A stretch of DNA of 64,000 nt from Blautia massiliensis (ex Durand et al. 2017) (GTDB lineage Bacteria; Bacillota; Clostridia; Lachnospirales; Lachnospiraceae), in contig NZ_LN913006.1 of NCBI RefSeq assembly GCF_001487165.1, positions 991,293 through 1,055,292 of the forward strand, written 5' to 3'. Each line of letters begins with the position of its first letter. The first letter of the stretch is position 1. This document shows, piece after piece, positions 8,750 to 17,820 of the stretch. The position numbers were made by a program, and so were the translations under genes. Below the pieces are notes generated by a model, which searched no databases, was not told the DNA's origin, and was given only the letters and a program-made list of their open reading frames with translations.

Positions 8750-9979
8750 ATGTCCAAAGTTGCGATCATAGGCGGCGGTGCCGCCGGAATGCTCTGCGGT
8801 GTATATGCTGCGCGCAGAGGACACCAGGTTCACATACTGGAAAAAAATGAGAAACTCGGAAAAAAGCTTTTCATCACCGGAAAGGGACGATGCAACGTCA
8901 CCAATGATTCCGATACCGAAGAACTTTTTCCGGCAGTGATGTCAAACCGCAAATTTCTTTACAGTGCTTTCTACACCTATGGAAGCAGAGATGTGATGGA
9001 ATTTTTTGAGGAGGCAGGAGTGCCGCTGAAAACAGAGCGTGGAAACCGGGTTTTTCCGGTATCGGATCATTCATCAGATATTATCCGTGCGCTTGAGCGG
9101 GAACTGAAAAAAGCCGGAGCGCAGATCCATCTTCATACAGAGGTAAAGGAAGTTTGTACACAGGATGAAAAAGTTACCGGTGTATTACTTTCGGACGGTA
9201 CCTTTTTTGAAGCGGATACTGTGGTAGTTGCCACAGGAGGGCTTTCCTACCCGTCCACAGGTTCCACAGGAGATGGATATCGTTTTGCTGCTGAGACGGG
9301 ACATAAAGTTATTTCCCAGTCACCATCACTGGTACCACTGGTGGCAAAAGAAGATTATGTCTCCAAACTTCAGGGCCTTTCCCTCCGGAATGTGGAGCTT
9401 ACAGTAAAATCCGGCAAAAAAGTTCTCTATAAAGATTTCGGCGAGATGATGTTTACTCATTTCGGAGTGACAGGACCGCTGATCCTTTCCGCCAGTGCCC
9501 AGATCGGCAAAAAGCTGGAAAAGGAGCCTTTGGAGGCTTTCCTGGATCTGAAGCCGGCGCTTGATGCAGAACAGCTTGACGCCCGGATCCTGCGTGAATT
9601 TGATGCAAATCATAACAAGCAGTTTAAAAATGTGATCGGTGTTCTTTTTCCGTCTTCTCTGACTCCGATCATGATCGAAATTGGCGGTATCCCCGGGGAA
9701 AAACCGGTACATGAGATCTCCAGGGAAGAGCGTCAGGCTTTTGGCCGTCTGATCAAGGCTTTTCCGTTTACGATCACGGGAATGGGAGAGTTTAAGGAAG
9801 CGATCATCACAAGAGGCGGTGTGTCAGTAAAAGAGATACAGCCATCCACAATGGAATCCAAAAAAATAAAAAATCTGTATTTTACAGGTGAAGTACTGGA
9901 TCTGGATGCAGTGACCGGTGGCTATAATCTTCAGATCGCATGGTCTACAGCGTATGCGGCAGCTCAGGCGATAGAATAA
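8750..9979 (+). CDS. NAD(P)/FAD-dependent oxidoreductase of the HI0933/BaiN family
   Basis: A 409-residue flavoprotein. The N-terminal FAD-binding motif is IIGGGAAGMLCGVYAARRG, with the family segment GKKLFITGKGRCNVTN after it. The second FAD signature near the C-terminus is LYFTGEVLDLDAVTGGYNLQIAWSTA. The family includes YhiN and BaiN, the latter linked to bile-acid metabolism, but most members have no assigned substrate. It is followed 25 bases later by cmk. The family call is firm; the reaction is unknown. Confidence 0.85.
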   Translation: MSKVAIIGGGAAGMLCGVYAARRGHQVHILEKNEKLGKKLFITGKGRCNVTNDSDTEELFPAVMSNRKFLYSAFYTYGSRDVMEFFEEAGVPLKTERGNRVFPVSDHSSDIIRALERELKKAGAQIHLHTEVKEVCTQDEKVTGVLLSDGTFFEADTVVVATGGLSYPSTGSTGDGYRFAAETGHKVISQSPSLVPLVAKEDYVSKLQGLSLRNVELTVKSGKKVLYKDFGEMMFTHFGVTGPLILSASAQIGKKLEKEPLEAFLDLKPALDAEQLDARILREFDANHNKQFKNVIGVLFPSSLTPIMIEIGGIPGEKPVHEISREERQAFGRLIKAFPFTITGMGEFKEAIITRGGVSVKEIQPSTMESKKIKNLYFTGEVLDLDAVTGGYNLQIAWSTAYAAAQAIE

Positions 9980-10004
9980 CAGAAAAGAGGAAGGAGCAAC
10001 GATT

Positions 10005-10670
10005 ATGGGTATTAATATTGCAATTGACGGACCGGCAGGTGCAGGAAAAAGCACAATTGCAAAAAAAGTGGCAAAGGAGCTGTCCTTTATTTATGTAGAT
10101 ACAGGGGCAATGTATCGTGCCATGGCACTTTATCTTCTGGAAAAAGGGATCAGCGGTGACGAAAAAATCTCTGAAGCCTGTCACGATGCGGATATCTCTA
10201 TCCGTTATGAGAACGGTGAGCAGCAGGTGATCCTTAACGGAAAGAATGTAACTGCGTTCCTCCGTAAGGAAGAGGTAGGAAATATGGCATCTGTAAGCTC
10301 TGCAAATCCGGAGGTGCGTGCACATCTTCTGAAGCTGCAGCGCAATCTTGCAGCCGAGAATAATGTAGTTATGGACGGAAGAGATATCGGAACCACCATT
10401 CTTCCCAATGCGGAAGTGAAGATCTTTCTGACTGCAAGTGCAAAGACCCGTGCCAGCAGACGATACCTGGAGCTTACAGAGAAGGGTGAAGCCTGCGATA
10501 TGGATGAGATCCTGAAAGATATCGTTGACAGAGATGAGAGAGATATGAACCGCGCGGTTTCTCCGCTTAAAAAAGCAGAGGATGCTGTTCTTGTTGATTC
10601 ATCTGAGATGGGAATTGACGAAGTGGTTGAGAGTATCCTTTCCGTATACAGAAAAAGGGTGAACGGATGA
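10005..10670 (+). CDS. cmk: Cytidylate kinase
   Basis: A 221-residue (d)CMP kinase that converts CMP/dCMP to the diphosphate with ATP. The P-loop GPAGAGKST spans residues 9-17. The YVDTGAMYRA motif, the NMP-binding insert and the GRDIGTTILPNAEVKIFLTAS segment are complete. The last four bases overlap ispH (ATGA-type junction), the classic Clostridia cmk-ispH-rpsA order. Confidence 0.95.
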   Translation: MGINIAIDGPAGAGKSTIAKKVAKELSFIYVDTGAMYRAMALYLLEKGISGDEKISEACHDADISIRYENGEQQVILNGKNVTAFLRKEEVGNMASVSSANPEVRAHLLKLQRNLAAENNVVMDGRDIGTTILPNAEVKIFLTASAKTRASRRYLELTEKGEACDMDEILKDIVDRDERDMNRAVSPLKKAEDAVLVDSSEMGIDEVVESILSVYRKRVNG

Positions 10671-11533
10671 ATGTAAAAGTTGCAGAAACTGCCGGCTTCT
10701 GTTTCGGCGTACAAAGAGCAGTTGACCGTGTTTATGAGCTGATCGGTTCCGATGCAGCACCGATTTATACACTGGGCCCGATCATCCATAATGAGGAGGT
10801 TGTCTCAGATCTCGAAAAAAAAGGTGTGGCTGTGATCTGTGAGAAGGATCTTGGCAGCCTGAAGGGCGGCACTGTTGTGATCCGTTCCCATGGAGTAGGC
10901 CGCAAGATTTATAACACGATCAAAAAATATGGTCTCGGATATGTAGATGTTACCTGTCCTTTTGTGCTGAAGATCCACAAGATCGTTGAGAGAGAAAGCT
11001 CCAGAGGTGCCCATATTGTGATCATTGGTGATCCGGATCATCCGGAAGTCCAGGGGATCTGCGGATGGTGTCAGGGACCATATACTGTGATCAGAAATGC
11101 TGAGGATGCTGAGAAATTCAATATTTCTCCGGAAAAAGAAGTATGTGTAGTGTCCCAGACGACATTTAATTACAACAAATTTCAAGAATTAGTTGAAATT
11201 CTCCGCAAAAAGAGTTATGATAATAATGTTTTAAATATTTTAAATATTTTAAACACTATTTGTAATGCTACCGAAGAACGGCAGAAAGAAGCTAAAGCGA
11301 TAGCCGGAGAGGTAGACACTATGTTGGTCGTAGGTGGCCGACATAGCTCCAATACTCAAAAGCTGTTTGAAATATGTAAAAAGGAATGTGGAAATACTTA
11401 CTATATACAAACACCTGTAGACTTGGATTCTGAAATGTTCCAATGCAGTAGTTGTGTAGGTATTACAGCAGGGGCTTCCACCCCAAAGAAAATTATTGAG
11501 GAGGTTCAAGAACATGTCAGAGTTAAGTTTTGA
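10667..11533 (+). CDS. ispH: 4-hydroxy-3-methylbut-2-enyl diphosphate reductase
   Basis: Last enzyme of the MEP isoprenoid pathway, a [4Fe-4S] reductase that makes IPP and DMAPP. Cluster cysteines are present in AGFCFGV, DVTCPFV and ICNATEERQ, and substrate residues lie in the PDHPEVQG and TTFNYN regions. The 288-residue protein is normal except for a repeat LNI-LNI-LNT just before the third cluster cysteine. It comes from three 9-bp units at 11229-11255. From about 11167 the DNA becomes clearly AT-rich with different codon choices until the gene end, unlike cmk before it and rpsA after it. The 3' end overlaps the rpsA start by 20 bases. Confidence 0.93.
   Translation: MNVKVAETAGFCFGVQRAVDRVYELIGSDAAPIYTLGPIIHNEEVVSDLEKKGVAVICEKDLGSLKGGTVVIRSHGVGRKIYNTIKKYGLGYVDVTCPFVLKIHKIVERESSRGAHIVIIGDPDHPEVQGICGWCQGPYTVIRNAEDAEKFNISPEKEVCVVSQTTFNYNKFQELVEILRKKSYDNNVLNILNILNTICNATEERQKEAKAIAGEVDTMLVVGGRHSSNTQKLFEICKKECGNTYYIQTPVDLDSEMFQCSSCVGITAGASTPKKIIEEVQEHVRVKF
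11229..11255 (+). repeat. Three 9-bp tandem repeats inside ispH
   Basis: TTTTAAATA, TTTTAAATA and TTTTAAACA lie head to tail and in frame. They add the residues LNI-LNI before the LNT that homologues normally have next to the Fe-S cysteine. Slippage in an AT-rich segment is the likely cause. Confidence 0.9.
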
Positions 11534-12590
11534 ACAGATGCTGGAAGATTCCGTAAAAACAATCAGAAATGGAGAGATCGTACAGGGTACCGTCATCGAT
11601 GTTAAAGATGATGAGATCATCCTGAATATCGGCTATAAAGCAGACGGTATCATCACAAAGAACGAGTACACAAACGATTCAAGCGTTGTGCTTACAGACG
11701 TTGTTAAACCTGGCGATACCATGGAAGCAAAGGTTCTCAAAGTAAACGACGGAGAGGGACAGGTTACACTTACCTACAAACGTCTTGCAGCAGAGAAAGG
11801 CAACAAACGTCTTGAGGAGGCATTTGAGAACCAGGAGGTTCTGAAGGCTCCTGTAACACAGGTACTTGACGGTGGTCTTTGTGTCAATGTTGAGGAAGCA
11901 AGAGTATTCATTCCTGCAAGCCTTGTATCTGACACATATGAGAAAGATCTTTCCAAATATGCAGATCAGGAGATCGAGTTCGTTATCACAGAGTTCAACC
12001 CAAGAAGACGCCGTATCATCGGTAACCGCAAACAGCTTCTTCTTGCTGAGAAAGCTGAGAAACAGAAAGAGCTTCTTGCTAAGATTAACGTAGGCGATAA
12101 AGTTGAGGGTGTTGTTAAGAATGTTACAGATTTCGGTGCATTCATCGACCTCGGCGGAGCAGACGGACTTCTTCACATCTCTGAGATGTCCTGGGGCAGA
12201 GTAGAGAACCCGAAGAAGGTATTCAACGTAGGTGATAAAGTTACAGTTCTTATCAAAGATATCAACGGAGACAAGATCGCACTTTCCCTTAAATTCCCGG
12301 AGGAGAACCCATGGCTTACAGCTGCTGAGGACTTCGCAGTAGGAAACGTAGTAAAGGGCAAAGTTGCACGTATGACAGATTTCGGTGCATTTGTTGAGCT
12401 TGCACCTGGAGTAGATGCTCTTCTTCATGTATCTCAGATTTCCAGAGAGCACGTTGCGAAACCATCTGATGTACTTTCCATCGGTCAGGAGATCGAGGCT
12501 AAGGTTGTTGATTTCAATGGCGAAGACAGAAAGATCAGCCTCAGCATGAAAGCACTCGAGGATAATTCTGCAGAGCAGACAGAGGAGTAA
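11514..12590 (+). CDS. rpsA: Ribosomal protein S1 (four S1 domains)
   Basis: A 358-residue RNA-binding protein with four S1/OB domains at about residues 17-85, 100-168, 186-254 and 271-340. The last two carry the strong pattern VTDFGAFIDLGGADGLLHISEMSW / MTDFGAFVELAPGVDALLHVSQIS. It would help mRNA bind the 30S subunit, though short S1 proteins of Firmicutes may have other roles. The ATG at 11514 follows GAGGAGG by 8 bases and lies inside the end of ispH, so the two are translationally coupled. The sequence uses highly biased, high-expression codons. Confidence 0.92.
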   Translation: MSELSFEQMLEDSVKTIRNGEIVQGTVIDVKDDEIILNIGYKADGIITKNEYTNDSSVVLTDVVKPGDTMEAKVLKVNDGEGQVTLTYKRLAAEKGNKRLEEAFENQEVLKAPVTQVLDGGLCVNVEEARVFIPASLVSDTYEKDLSKYADQEIEFVITEFNPRRRRIIGNRKQLLLAEKAEKQKELLAKINVGDKVEGVVKNVTDFGAFIDLGGADGLLHISEMSWGRVENPKKVFNVGDKVTVLIKDINGDKIALSLKFPEENPWLTAAEDFAVGNVVKGKVARMTDFGAFVELAPGVDALLHVSQISREHVAKPSDVLSIGQEIEAKVVDFNGEDRKISLSMKALEDNSAEQTEE

Positions 12591-12632
12591 TTTCTCAGAA
12601 GCTGTACAGCAGTTGAATATTTTGAATTTCAG

Positions 12633-12667
12633 AGGCCGTCACATTTATTGTGACGGCCTTTTTTTGA
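12633..12667 (+). terminator. Intrinsic terminator after rpsA
   Basis: Perfect stem AGGCCGTCAC/GTGACGGCCT with a TTTTTTT tail. It ends the cmk-ispH-rpsA operon. Confidence 0.95.
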
Positions 12668-12691
12668 TTGGAATTGCGTAACAGAGAGATA

Positions 12692-13711
12692 TTATTTAAG
12701 AACAGAAAGATAATATGGCAGGCAGTGTTTCAGATAGGTTTTCTGTTTTAAAGGATCATGCAGAAAAGCTTCTGTTACAGGACACCAAGTATAACAGTTG
12801 TCCCTTTTGGCAGGCCTTCGGAGCTTTTTGTCCATGCAGGCACTTAAGGTTTTTGGTATTGCAGTGTCTTCGGAAGGGATGTAATCGTAATCTTTATAAT
12901 TGGAATAATATTGCTTTAAACGTCCATTTTGAAGCTTCACAAGAAGACGGACACGGTTATTCTGTCCGATTATGTAGAATTCTTCACTATGATTTGAAAA
13001 TTCAACAGGCAGATCGTAATTAGTTTTAATGGTAAAGGCCAATTGATCGTCTTGAATTTCACAATTTAGTGCTTCGTAATCTTCATTGAAAAGAGCAAGA
13101 TAGGACAGCATGGAGAAAATTTTTCCAAGTCCCAGAAGATCTTCCCGGTTATGTCCCATAACGATCTCTGCCGCTTCCGGTTTCTTTCCGGAAGCGAATT
13201 GTTTGTAAAGACGGATGCAGGCACCTCCATCACAGTAGTTCCGTTCAGTGATACCGAGAAATGATTCCATAGAAGGCTGATTCATCCGTGAAAGCTTCAA
13301 AAGTCCCTTGAGTGGCTTTAGTTCCCGGTAAAGGTCCAGAGAAGGCAGCTTTGCAAAAGGGGAAGAGAGTCCGTGGATCTGATATCGTGCATCCAGATAA
13401 GGCTGGTCAAAGCTGTCACCGTTATATTGGATCGTACATGAAAAATCCTGAAGGAATTCAGAAAATGTTTTCAGAAGTTCAGGTTCTTCCTCTTCGTTTT
13501 CAATCATCCACTGGTACATCTGCCAGTTGTTTTCTTCGTAGGCTACAGCACCGATCAGATACAGAAAAGTGGAATTTCGTGATAGTCCTGTAGTTTCAAT
13601 ATCATAGAAAAGCGGTACAAAACGCTCTGAAAATCCATGATTTTTAGTCAATTTTTTAACAGTCTCAAAGTCTGGAAATCCTTGTAAAATCGGCATTTTT
13701 TTAACGATCAT
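12692..13711 (-). CDS. Ribonuclease H-like (DEDD exonuclease-fold) protein, YprB-like
   Basis: A 339-residue protein. The start chosen is the ATG at 13711, which has AAAGGAG 11 bases before it; a longer in-frame start at 13768 lacks a ribosome site. The N-terminal half shows the exonuclease motif DIETTGL (D37, E39) followed by YLIGAV. A central IQYNGDSFDQPYL segment fits the second DEDD motif, and GHNREDLLGLGKIFSML fits the third. This matches the YprB/RNase H-like family, whose substrate is not established. It is convergent with rpsA. Confidence 0.8.
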   Translation of the reverse strand: MIVKKMPILQGFPDFETVKKLTKNHGFSERFVPLFYDIETTGLSRNSTFLYLIGAVAYEENNWQMYQWMIENEEEEPELLKTFSEFLQDFSCTIQYNGDSFDQPYLDARYQIHGLSSPFAKLPSLDLYRELKPLKGLLKLSRMNQPSMESFLGITERNYCDGGACIRLYKQFASGKKPEAAEIVMGHNREDLLGLGKIFSMLSYLALFNEDYEALNCEIQDDQLAFTIKTNYDLPVEFSNHSEEFYIIGQNNRVRLLVKLQNGRLKQYYSNYKDYDYIPSEDTAIPKTLSACMDKKLRRPAKRDNCYTWCPVTEAFLHDPLKQKTYLKHCLPYYLSVLK

Positions 13712-13768
13712 GTTAATTTTCTCCTTTATGGATTGTATCTGATTATACACAAAAAAATTGCTTTTCAA

Positions 13769-14189
13769 TAGTGCAATTTAAAGTGAAATGAGTTATAGTT
13801 ATTAGTAGAGTTGATGATAAAAAACAGGAAATGGTACTGGATTTATGTAGGGATTGACAGTGAAAAAATGACTATTATCGCTTCATAAATTAGTTATTCA
13901 TTTACAGCTTTTTATGAGCTGATGAATATCTTCTACCGAAGTATATCACAGGATCGTGTCTGGATTCAACCTTTCATACATATCCTGCTCAAAGCAGAAG
14001 CTACTTTGTTACTGTTTGCTGGTAATGTTTCGCGAAATGATTTATGGGAGCGAAATAGATCTTGTTTGTCTTGGATGAAATAAGAAAAGGAAAATCAGAA
14101 ACACAGAATCAACTTTAAAAAAGAGTATATGCGCAACGCAGAAATACCATGTACATGTACTTGCAAAAATAAAGGAGGAGATGAGATCT
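13769..14189. other. Intergenic region between the RNase H-like gene and rnfC
   Basis: About 420 bases without a recognisable gene. A 53-codon frame at 13922-14083 (MNIFYRSISQ...) has no ribosome site and resembles nothing known to me; it may be a relic or chance. A GTACATGTAC palindrome (14151-14160) lies just before the rnfC ribosome site. A TTGACA (13854) is present, but the nearest -10-like TATTAT is only 14 bases away. I could not place the rnf promoter with confidence. Confidence 0.5.
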
Positions 14190-15515
14190 ATGGCATTTTT
14201 AACCTTCAGGGGTGGTATCCATCCTTATGACGGCAAAGATTTGTCAAAAAACTGTCCTGTCGAGAAGTATCTGCCGAAGGGAGATCTGGCAATTCTTGTT
14301 TCTCAGCACATCGGAGCTCCGGCCAAGCCGATCGTAAAAAAAGGTGATCATGTGCTTGCAGGACAGAAAATCGCAGAAGCAGGAGGATTTGTTTCCGCAC
14401 CGATACACTCGTCTGTATCAGGAACCGTAAAGGGAATCGAGAAACGTCTGACCGCAGTAGGCGCCATGGGTGATGCAATCATCATTGAGAATGACGGTCT
14501 GTACGAATCTGTGGAATATGCACCTGCAAAGCTTTCGGATCTTTCCAAGGAGGATATCTTGAAAAGGATTCAGGAAGGCGGAGTTGTTGGTCAGGGTGGT
14601 GCAGGTTTCCCGACACATGTAAAGCTTTCACCAAAGGAACCTGACAAGATCGATCATATCCTGGTCAACGGTGCGGAATGTGAGCCTTATATTACCAGTG
14701 ACTACCGAAGGATGATGGAAGAACCGGAAAGCATTGTTGGTGGTCTGGAAGTAATCCTGAAAGCTTTCCCGAAGGCAGTGGGATGTATCTGTATCGAGGA
14801 CAACAAACCGGATTGTATTGCCAGGATGAAAGAAGCCATCAAAGGCAAAGAGCGTATGGAAGTAAAAGAGCTTAAGACCAAATACCCTCAGGGTGGTGAG
14901 CGTACACTGATCTATGCGGTAACAGGCAGAGAGATCAATTCCACCATGCTTCCGGCAGACGTAGGATGCGTGGTTGATAACGTAGAGACCGTCACTTCTG
15001 TTTATAAGGCAGTGATCCTTGGACAGCCGGTTATCAGCCGTAATGTAACGGTTACCGGAGATGGTATCCGTACACCGAAGAACTTTTCCGTTCTTACAGG
15101 AACAGATCTGTCTGAACTGGTAGATGCTGCAGGCGGACTGAAGGAAAAGATCGCAAAAGCAATCTCCGGCGGACCGATGATGGGATTTGCGCTGTATGAT
15201 CTTCATATTCCATGTACGAAGACAACTTCTTCCCTGCTTTTCCTGGAGCGTGACGCAGTTTCCGAGGCGAAGCAGATCCAGACTGCATGTATCAATTGCG
15301 GACGTTGTGTAAGCGTCTGTCCGGGCCATGTGGTTCCGGCCCGCCTTGCAACTCTTGCAGAACACGGCGATATGGCAGGCTTCGAAAAAATGGATGGTAT
15401 GGAATGCTGCGAGTGCGGCTGCTGCAGTTACATCTGTCCGGCCAAACGACCTCTGACTCAGAGTATTAAATCTATGAGAAAAATGGTTCTTGCAGAGCGC
15501 AAGAAAAAGAAATAG
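14190..15515 (+). CDS. rnfC: Rnf complex subunit C (NADH:ferredoxin oxidoreductase, NADH-side flavoprotein)
   Basis: A 441-residue peripheral subunit that exchanges electrons with NAD(H). The N-terminal RnfC barrel begins FRGGIHPYDGKDL; the FMN/NADH-binding part contains GGVVGQGGAGFPTHVKL and ILVNGAECEPYITSDYR. Two [4Fe-4S] motifs are near the end: CINCGRCVSVCP and CCECGCCSYICP. The ATG at 14190 lies 11 bases after AAGGAGG; an ATG at 14181 is too close to it. It opens the six-gene operon rnfCDGEAB, which couples ferredoxin oxidation to ion export. Confidence 0.95.
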   Translation: MAFLTFRGGIHPYDGKDLSKNCPVEKYLPKGDLAILVSQHIGAPAKPIVKKGDHVLAGQKIAEAGGFVSAPIHSSVSGTVKGIEKRLTAVGAMGDAIIIENDGLYESVEYAPAKLSDLSKEDILKRIQEGGVVGQGGAGFPTHVKLSPKEPDKIDHILVNGAECEPYITSDYRRMMEEPESIVGGLEVILKAFPKAVGCICIEDNKPDCIARMKEAIKGKERMEVKELKTKYPQGGERTLIYAVTGREINSTMLPADVGCVVDNVETVTSVYKAVILGQPVISRNVTVTGDGIRTPKNFSVLTGTDLSELVDAAGGLKEKIAKAISGGPMMGFALYDLHIPCTKTTSSLLFLERDAVSEAKQIQTACINCGRCVSVCPGHVVPARLATLAEHGDMAGFEKMDGMECCECGCCSYICPAKRPLTQSIKSMRKMVLAERKKKK

Positions 15516-15529
15516 GGGGAGGAATAACA

Positions 15530-16507
15530 ATGGAACAAATGTATAACGTATCATCTAATCCCCATATCAGGGATAAAATGACCACCAGCCGTATTATGCA
15601 GCTGGTAGTGATCGCACTTCTGCCGACAACACTTTTCGGTATCTGGAACTTTGGAGTGCATGCACTCCTTGTAGTGCTGGCGACGGTTGCATCCAGTGTG
15701 TTTTTTGAATGGCTGTATGACCGACTGATGCATAAAAAGAATACAACTACTGATTTCAGTGCAGTTGTAACAGGACTTCTGCTTGCACTGAACATGCCGC
15801 CCCAGATCCCGATCTGGATGCCGATCCTTGGTAGTGCTTTTGCGATCATTGTTGTAAAACAGCTGTTCGGTGGACTTGGACAGAACTTTATGAACCCGGC
15901 TCTTGCAGGAAGATGTTTCCTTATGATCTCTTTTGCCGGAAAAATGACTAACTTTGCAGTTTCCAAAAGCTCCCATGCTGTTGTAGATGCGGTTACACAG
16001 GCAACACCTCTGGCAGCGCTTAAAAGCCAGGGATTCATTGAGGGGACTTCTATTCCTGTAAAGAATCTCTTCCTTGGTAATATCCAGGGTACCATCGGTG
16101 AGACTTCTGCCCTGGCGATCCTCATCGGTGCAGTGATCCTTCTTGCATTTAAGATCATCGATCTGAAGGTACCTCTTACATATATTGGAAGTTTTGCAAT
16201 ATTTGTCATTTTCTATATGCTGGGAACAGGCAAAGGCTTTGATGTAAACTATCTTTTCAGCCATATCTTTGGAGGAGGTCTGATGCTTGGAGCCTGGTTT
16301 ATGGCAACCGATTATGTGACGACTCCGATCACTCCGAAAGGTCAGCTGGTATATGGCTGCTGCCTCGGTATCGTGACAGCGGTATTCCGTCTCTTTGGTG
16401 GTTCCGCAGAGGGCGTTTCCTATGCGATCATTTTCTGCAATCTTCTGGTTCCGCTTATTGAAAAAGTAACAAAACCGGTTGCTTTTGGAAAAGGAGGCAA
16501 GAAATAA
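15530..16507 (+). CDS. rnfD: Rnf complex subunit D
   Basis: A 325-residue membrane protein with about nine helices. It binds FMN covalently in homologues; the candidate site is the Thr in AVTQATPLAAL. The segments NPALAGRCFLMISF and GAWFMATDYVTTPITPKGQ are typical. It is 14 bases after rnfC and overlaps rnfG by one base (TAATG). Confidence 0.95.
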   Translation: MEQMYNVSSNPHIRDKMTTSRIMQLVVIALLPTTLFGIWNFGVHALLVVLATVASSVFFEWLYDRLMHKKNTTTDFSAVVTGLLLALNMPPQIPIWMPILGSAFAIIVVKQLFGGLGQNFMNPALAGRCFLMISFAGKMTNFAVSKSSHAVVDAVTQATPLAALKSQGFIEGTSIPVKNLFLGNIQGTIGETSALAILIGAVILLAFKIIDLKVPLTYIGSFAIFVIFYMLGTGKGFDVNYLFSHIFGGGLMLGAWFMATDYVTTPITPKGQLVYGCCLGIVTAVFRLFGGSAEGVSYAIIFCNLLVPLIEKVTKPVAFGKGGKK

Positions 16508-17085
16508 TGGGTAAGATTATCAGAAATACATTGATCCTTACGATCATTACAGTAGTTGCCGGCCTTGGCCTTGGACTGGTTTACGAAGTTACCAAAGAAC
16601 CCATTGCAAGAACCGAGGAACAGGCAAAAAAAGAAGCATGGCAGACTGTATTCAGTGATGTAAGCCTGGAAGATTTTAAAGCTGTAGATGTAGACAAGGA
16701 AGCAGCAGATAAAACAGTTGCAGATCTTGGAATCAAAGCAACCGTAGATGAAGTCTGTGAAGCAGCAGATGAAGGCTATGTGGTAACTGTAACCGATAAA
16801 GAGGGTTACGGCGGTGATATCCAGATCACAGTTGGTGTAACAAAAGACGGTACCGTCAGCGGCGTTTCCATTCTTTCCATCAGTGAGACTGCCGGACTTG
16901 GAATGCGTGCTACAGAAGCGAAGTTCCAGGAACAGTATGTTGGAAAGAATACCGACAAATTCTATGTATCCAAGGACGGCGGCGAAGGTGAGCCTATTGA
17001 TGCTATCAGTGGTGCGACCATCACATCCAGAGCTTTTACCGGTGCAGTCAATACAGCTATCGGCTATTGCAAAAACGCATTTTAG
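16507..17085 (+). CDS. rnfG: Rnf complex subunit G (covalent flavoprotein)
   Basis: A 192-residue subunit with one N-terminal membrane helix (about residues 7-28) and an external FMN domain. The flavinylation motif is ISGATITSRAF near residue 163, where the flavin is attached to Thr. Its start overlaps the rnfD stop. Confidence 0.95.
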   Translation: MGKIIRNTLILTIITVVAGLGLGLVYEVTKEPIARTEEQAKKEAWQTVFSDVSLEDFKAVDVDKEAADKTVADLGIKATVDEVCEAADEGYVVTVTDKEGYGGDIQITVGVTKDGTVSGVSILSISETAGLGMRATEAKFQEQYVGKNTDKFYVSKDGGEGEPIDAISGATITSRAFTGAVNTAIGYCKNAF

Positions 17086-17099
17086 GAGGGTAGTTGAAT

Positions 17100-17804
17100 A
17101 TGAATAATTGTGGTGAAAGATTAAAAAACGGCATTATAACCGAAAATCCGATTTTCGTCCTGATGCTTGGTATGTGTCCTACCCTTGCGGTAACGACTTC
17201 TGCGATCAATGGTATTGGTATGGGACTTTCCACAACCGTAGTTCTGGTTATGTCAAACATGCTCATCTCCATGCTGCGTAAGGTTATTCCAGACTCCGTC
17301 AGAATGCCGGCCTTTATCGTAGTTGTAGCATCTTTTGTAACTATCGTACAGTTTCTGATGGAAGGCTTTACTCCTTCTCTTTATGAGTCACTTGGAATTT
17401 ACATTCCACTGATCGTTGTTAACTGTATCATTCTGGGACGTGCAGAGAGTTATGCTTCCAAGAACCCTGTCCTTCCGTCTATCTTTGACGGACTTGGAAT
17501 GGGTCTTGGCTTTACAGTGGGCCTGGTTGCCATTGGTCTTGTAAGAGAGATCCTTGGTTCTGGAAAGGCTTTCGGAGCACAGATCATTCCGGTTGCTGAT
17601 GCAGCTACCGGTGCTGCCGGCTATACCCCGATCACTATCTTTATCCTTGCACCTGGAGCATTTTTGGTTCTTGCCGGACTTGCAGCGATCCAGAACAAAG
17701 TAAAGATCAACATGGCAAAGAAGGGCAAAGATGTTTCCAAGATCCAGTCCGGCTGTGGCTCCAATTGTGCGACCTGCGGCGGATGTCCTTCCGACAAAGA
17801 ATAA
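17100..17804 (+). CDS. rnfE: Rnf complex subunit E
   Basis: A 234-residue membrane subunit with six helices, homologous to RnfA and NqrD. The ATG at 17100 is 9 bases after AGGAGGG; an earlier in-frame TTG at 17094 is too close. The family motif LGMCPTLAVTTSAINGIGMG is present. The C-terminus carries an unusual cysteine-rich tail (SGCGSNCATCGGCPSDKE) with four cysteines in two CxxC-like pairs. That tail is not part of the RnfE core. Confidence 0.94.
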   Translation: MNNCGERLKNGIITENPIFVLMLGMCPTLAVTTSAINGIGMGLSTTVVLVMSNMLISMLRKVIPDSVRMPAFIVVVASFVTIVQFLMEGFTPSLYESLGIYIPLIVVNCIILGRAESYASKNPVLPSIFDGLGMGLGFTVGLVAIGLVREILGSGKAFGAQIIPVADAATGAAGYTPITIFILAPGAFLVLAGLAAIQNKVKINMAKKGKDVSKIQSGCGSNCATCGGCPSDKE

Positions 17805-17820
17805 AAAGGGGGAATAGAAA

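Noticed and set aside
13922-14083. 53-codon gene before rnfC
   Set aside because: No ribosome site, no recognisable domain, ends far from rnfC.
14628-15554. Minus-strand frame of 308 codons opposite rnfC
   Set aside because: Caused by codon bias of rnfC on the other strand; no protein features.
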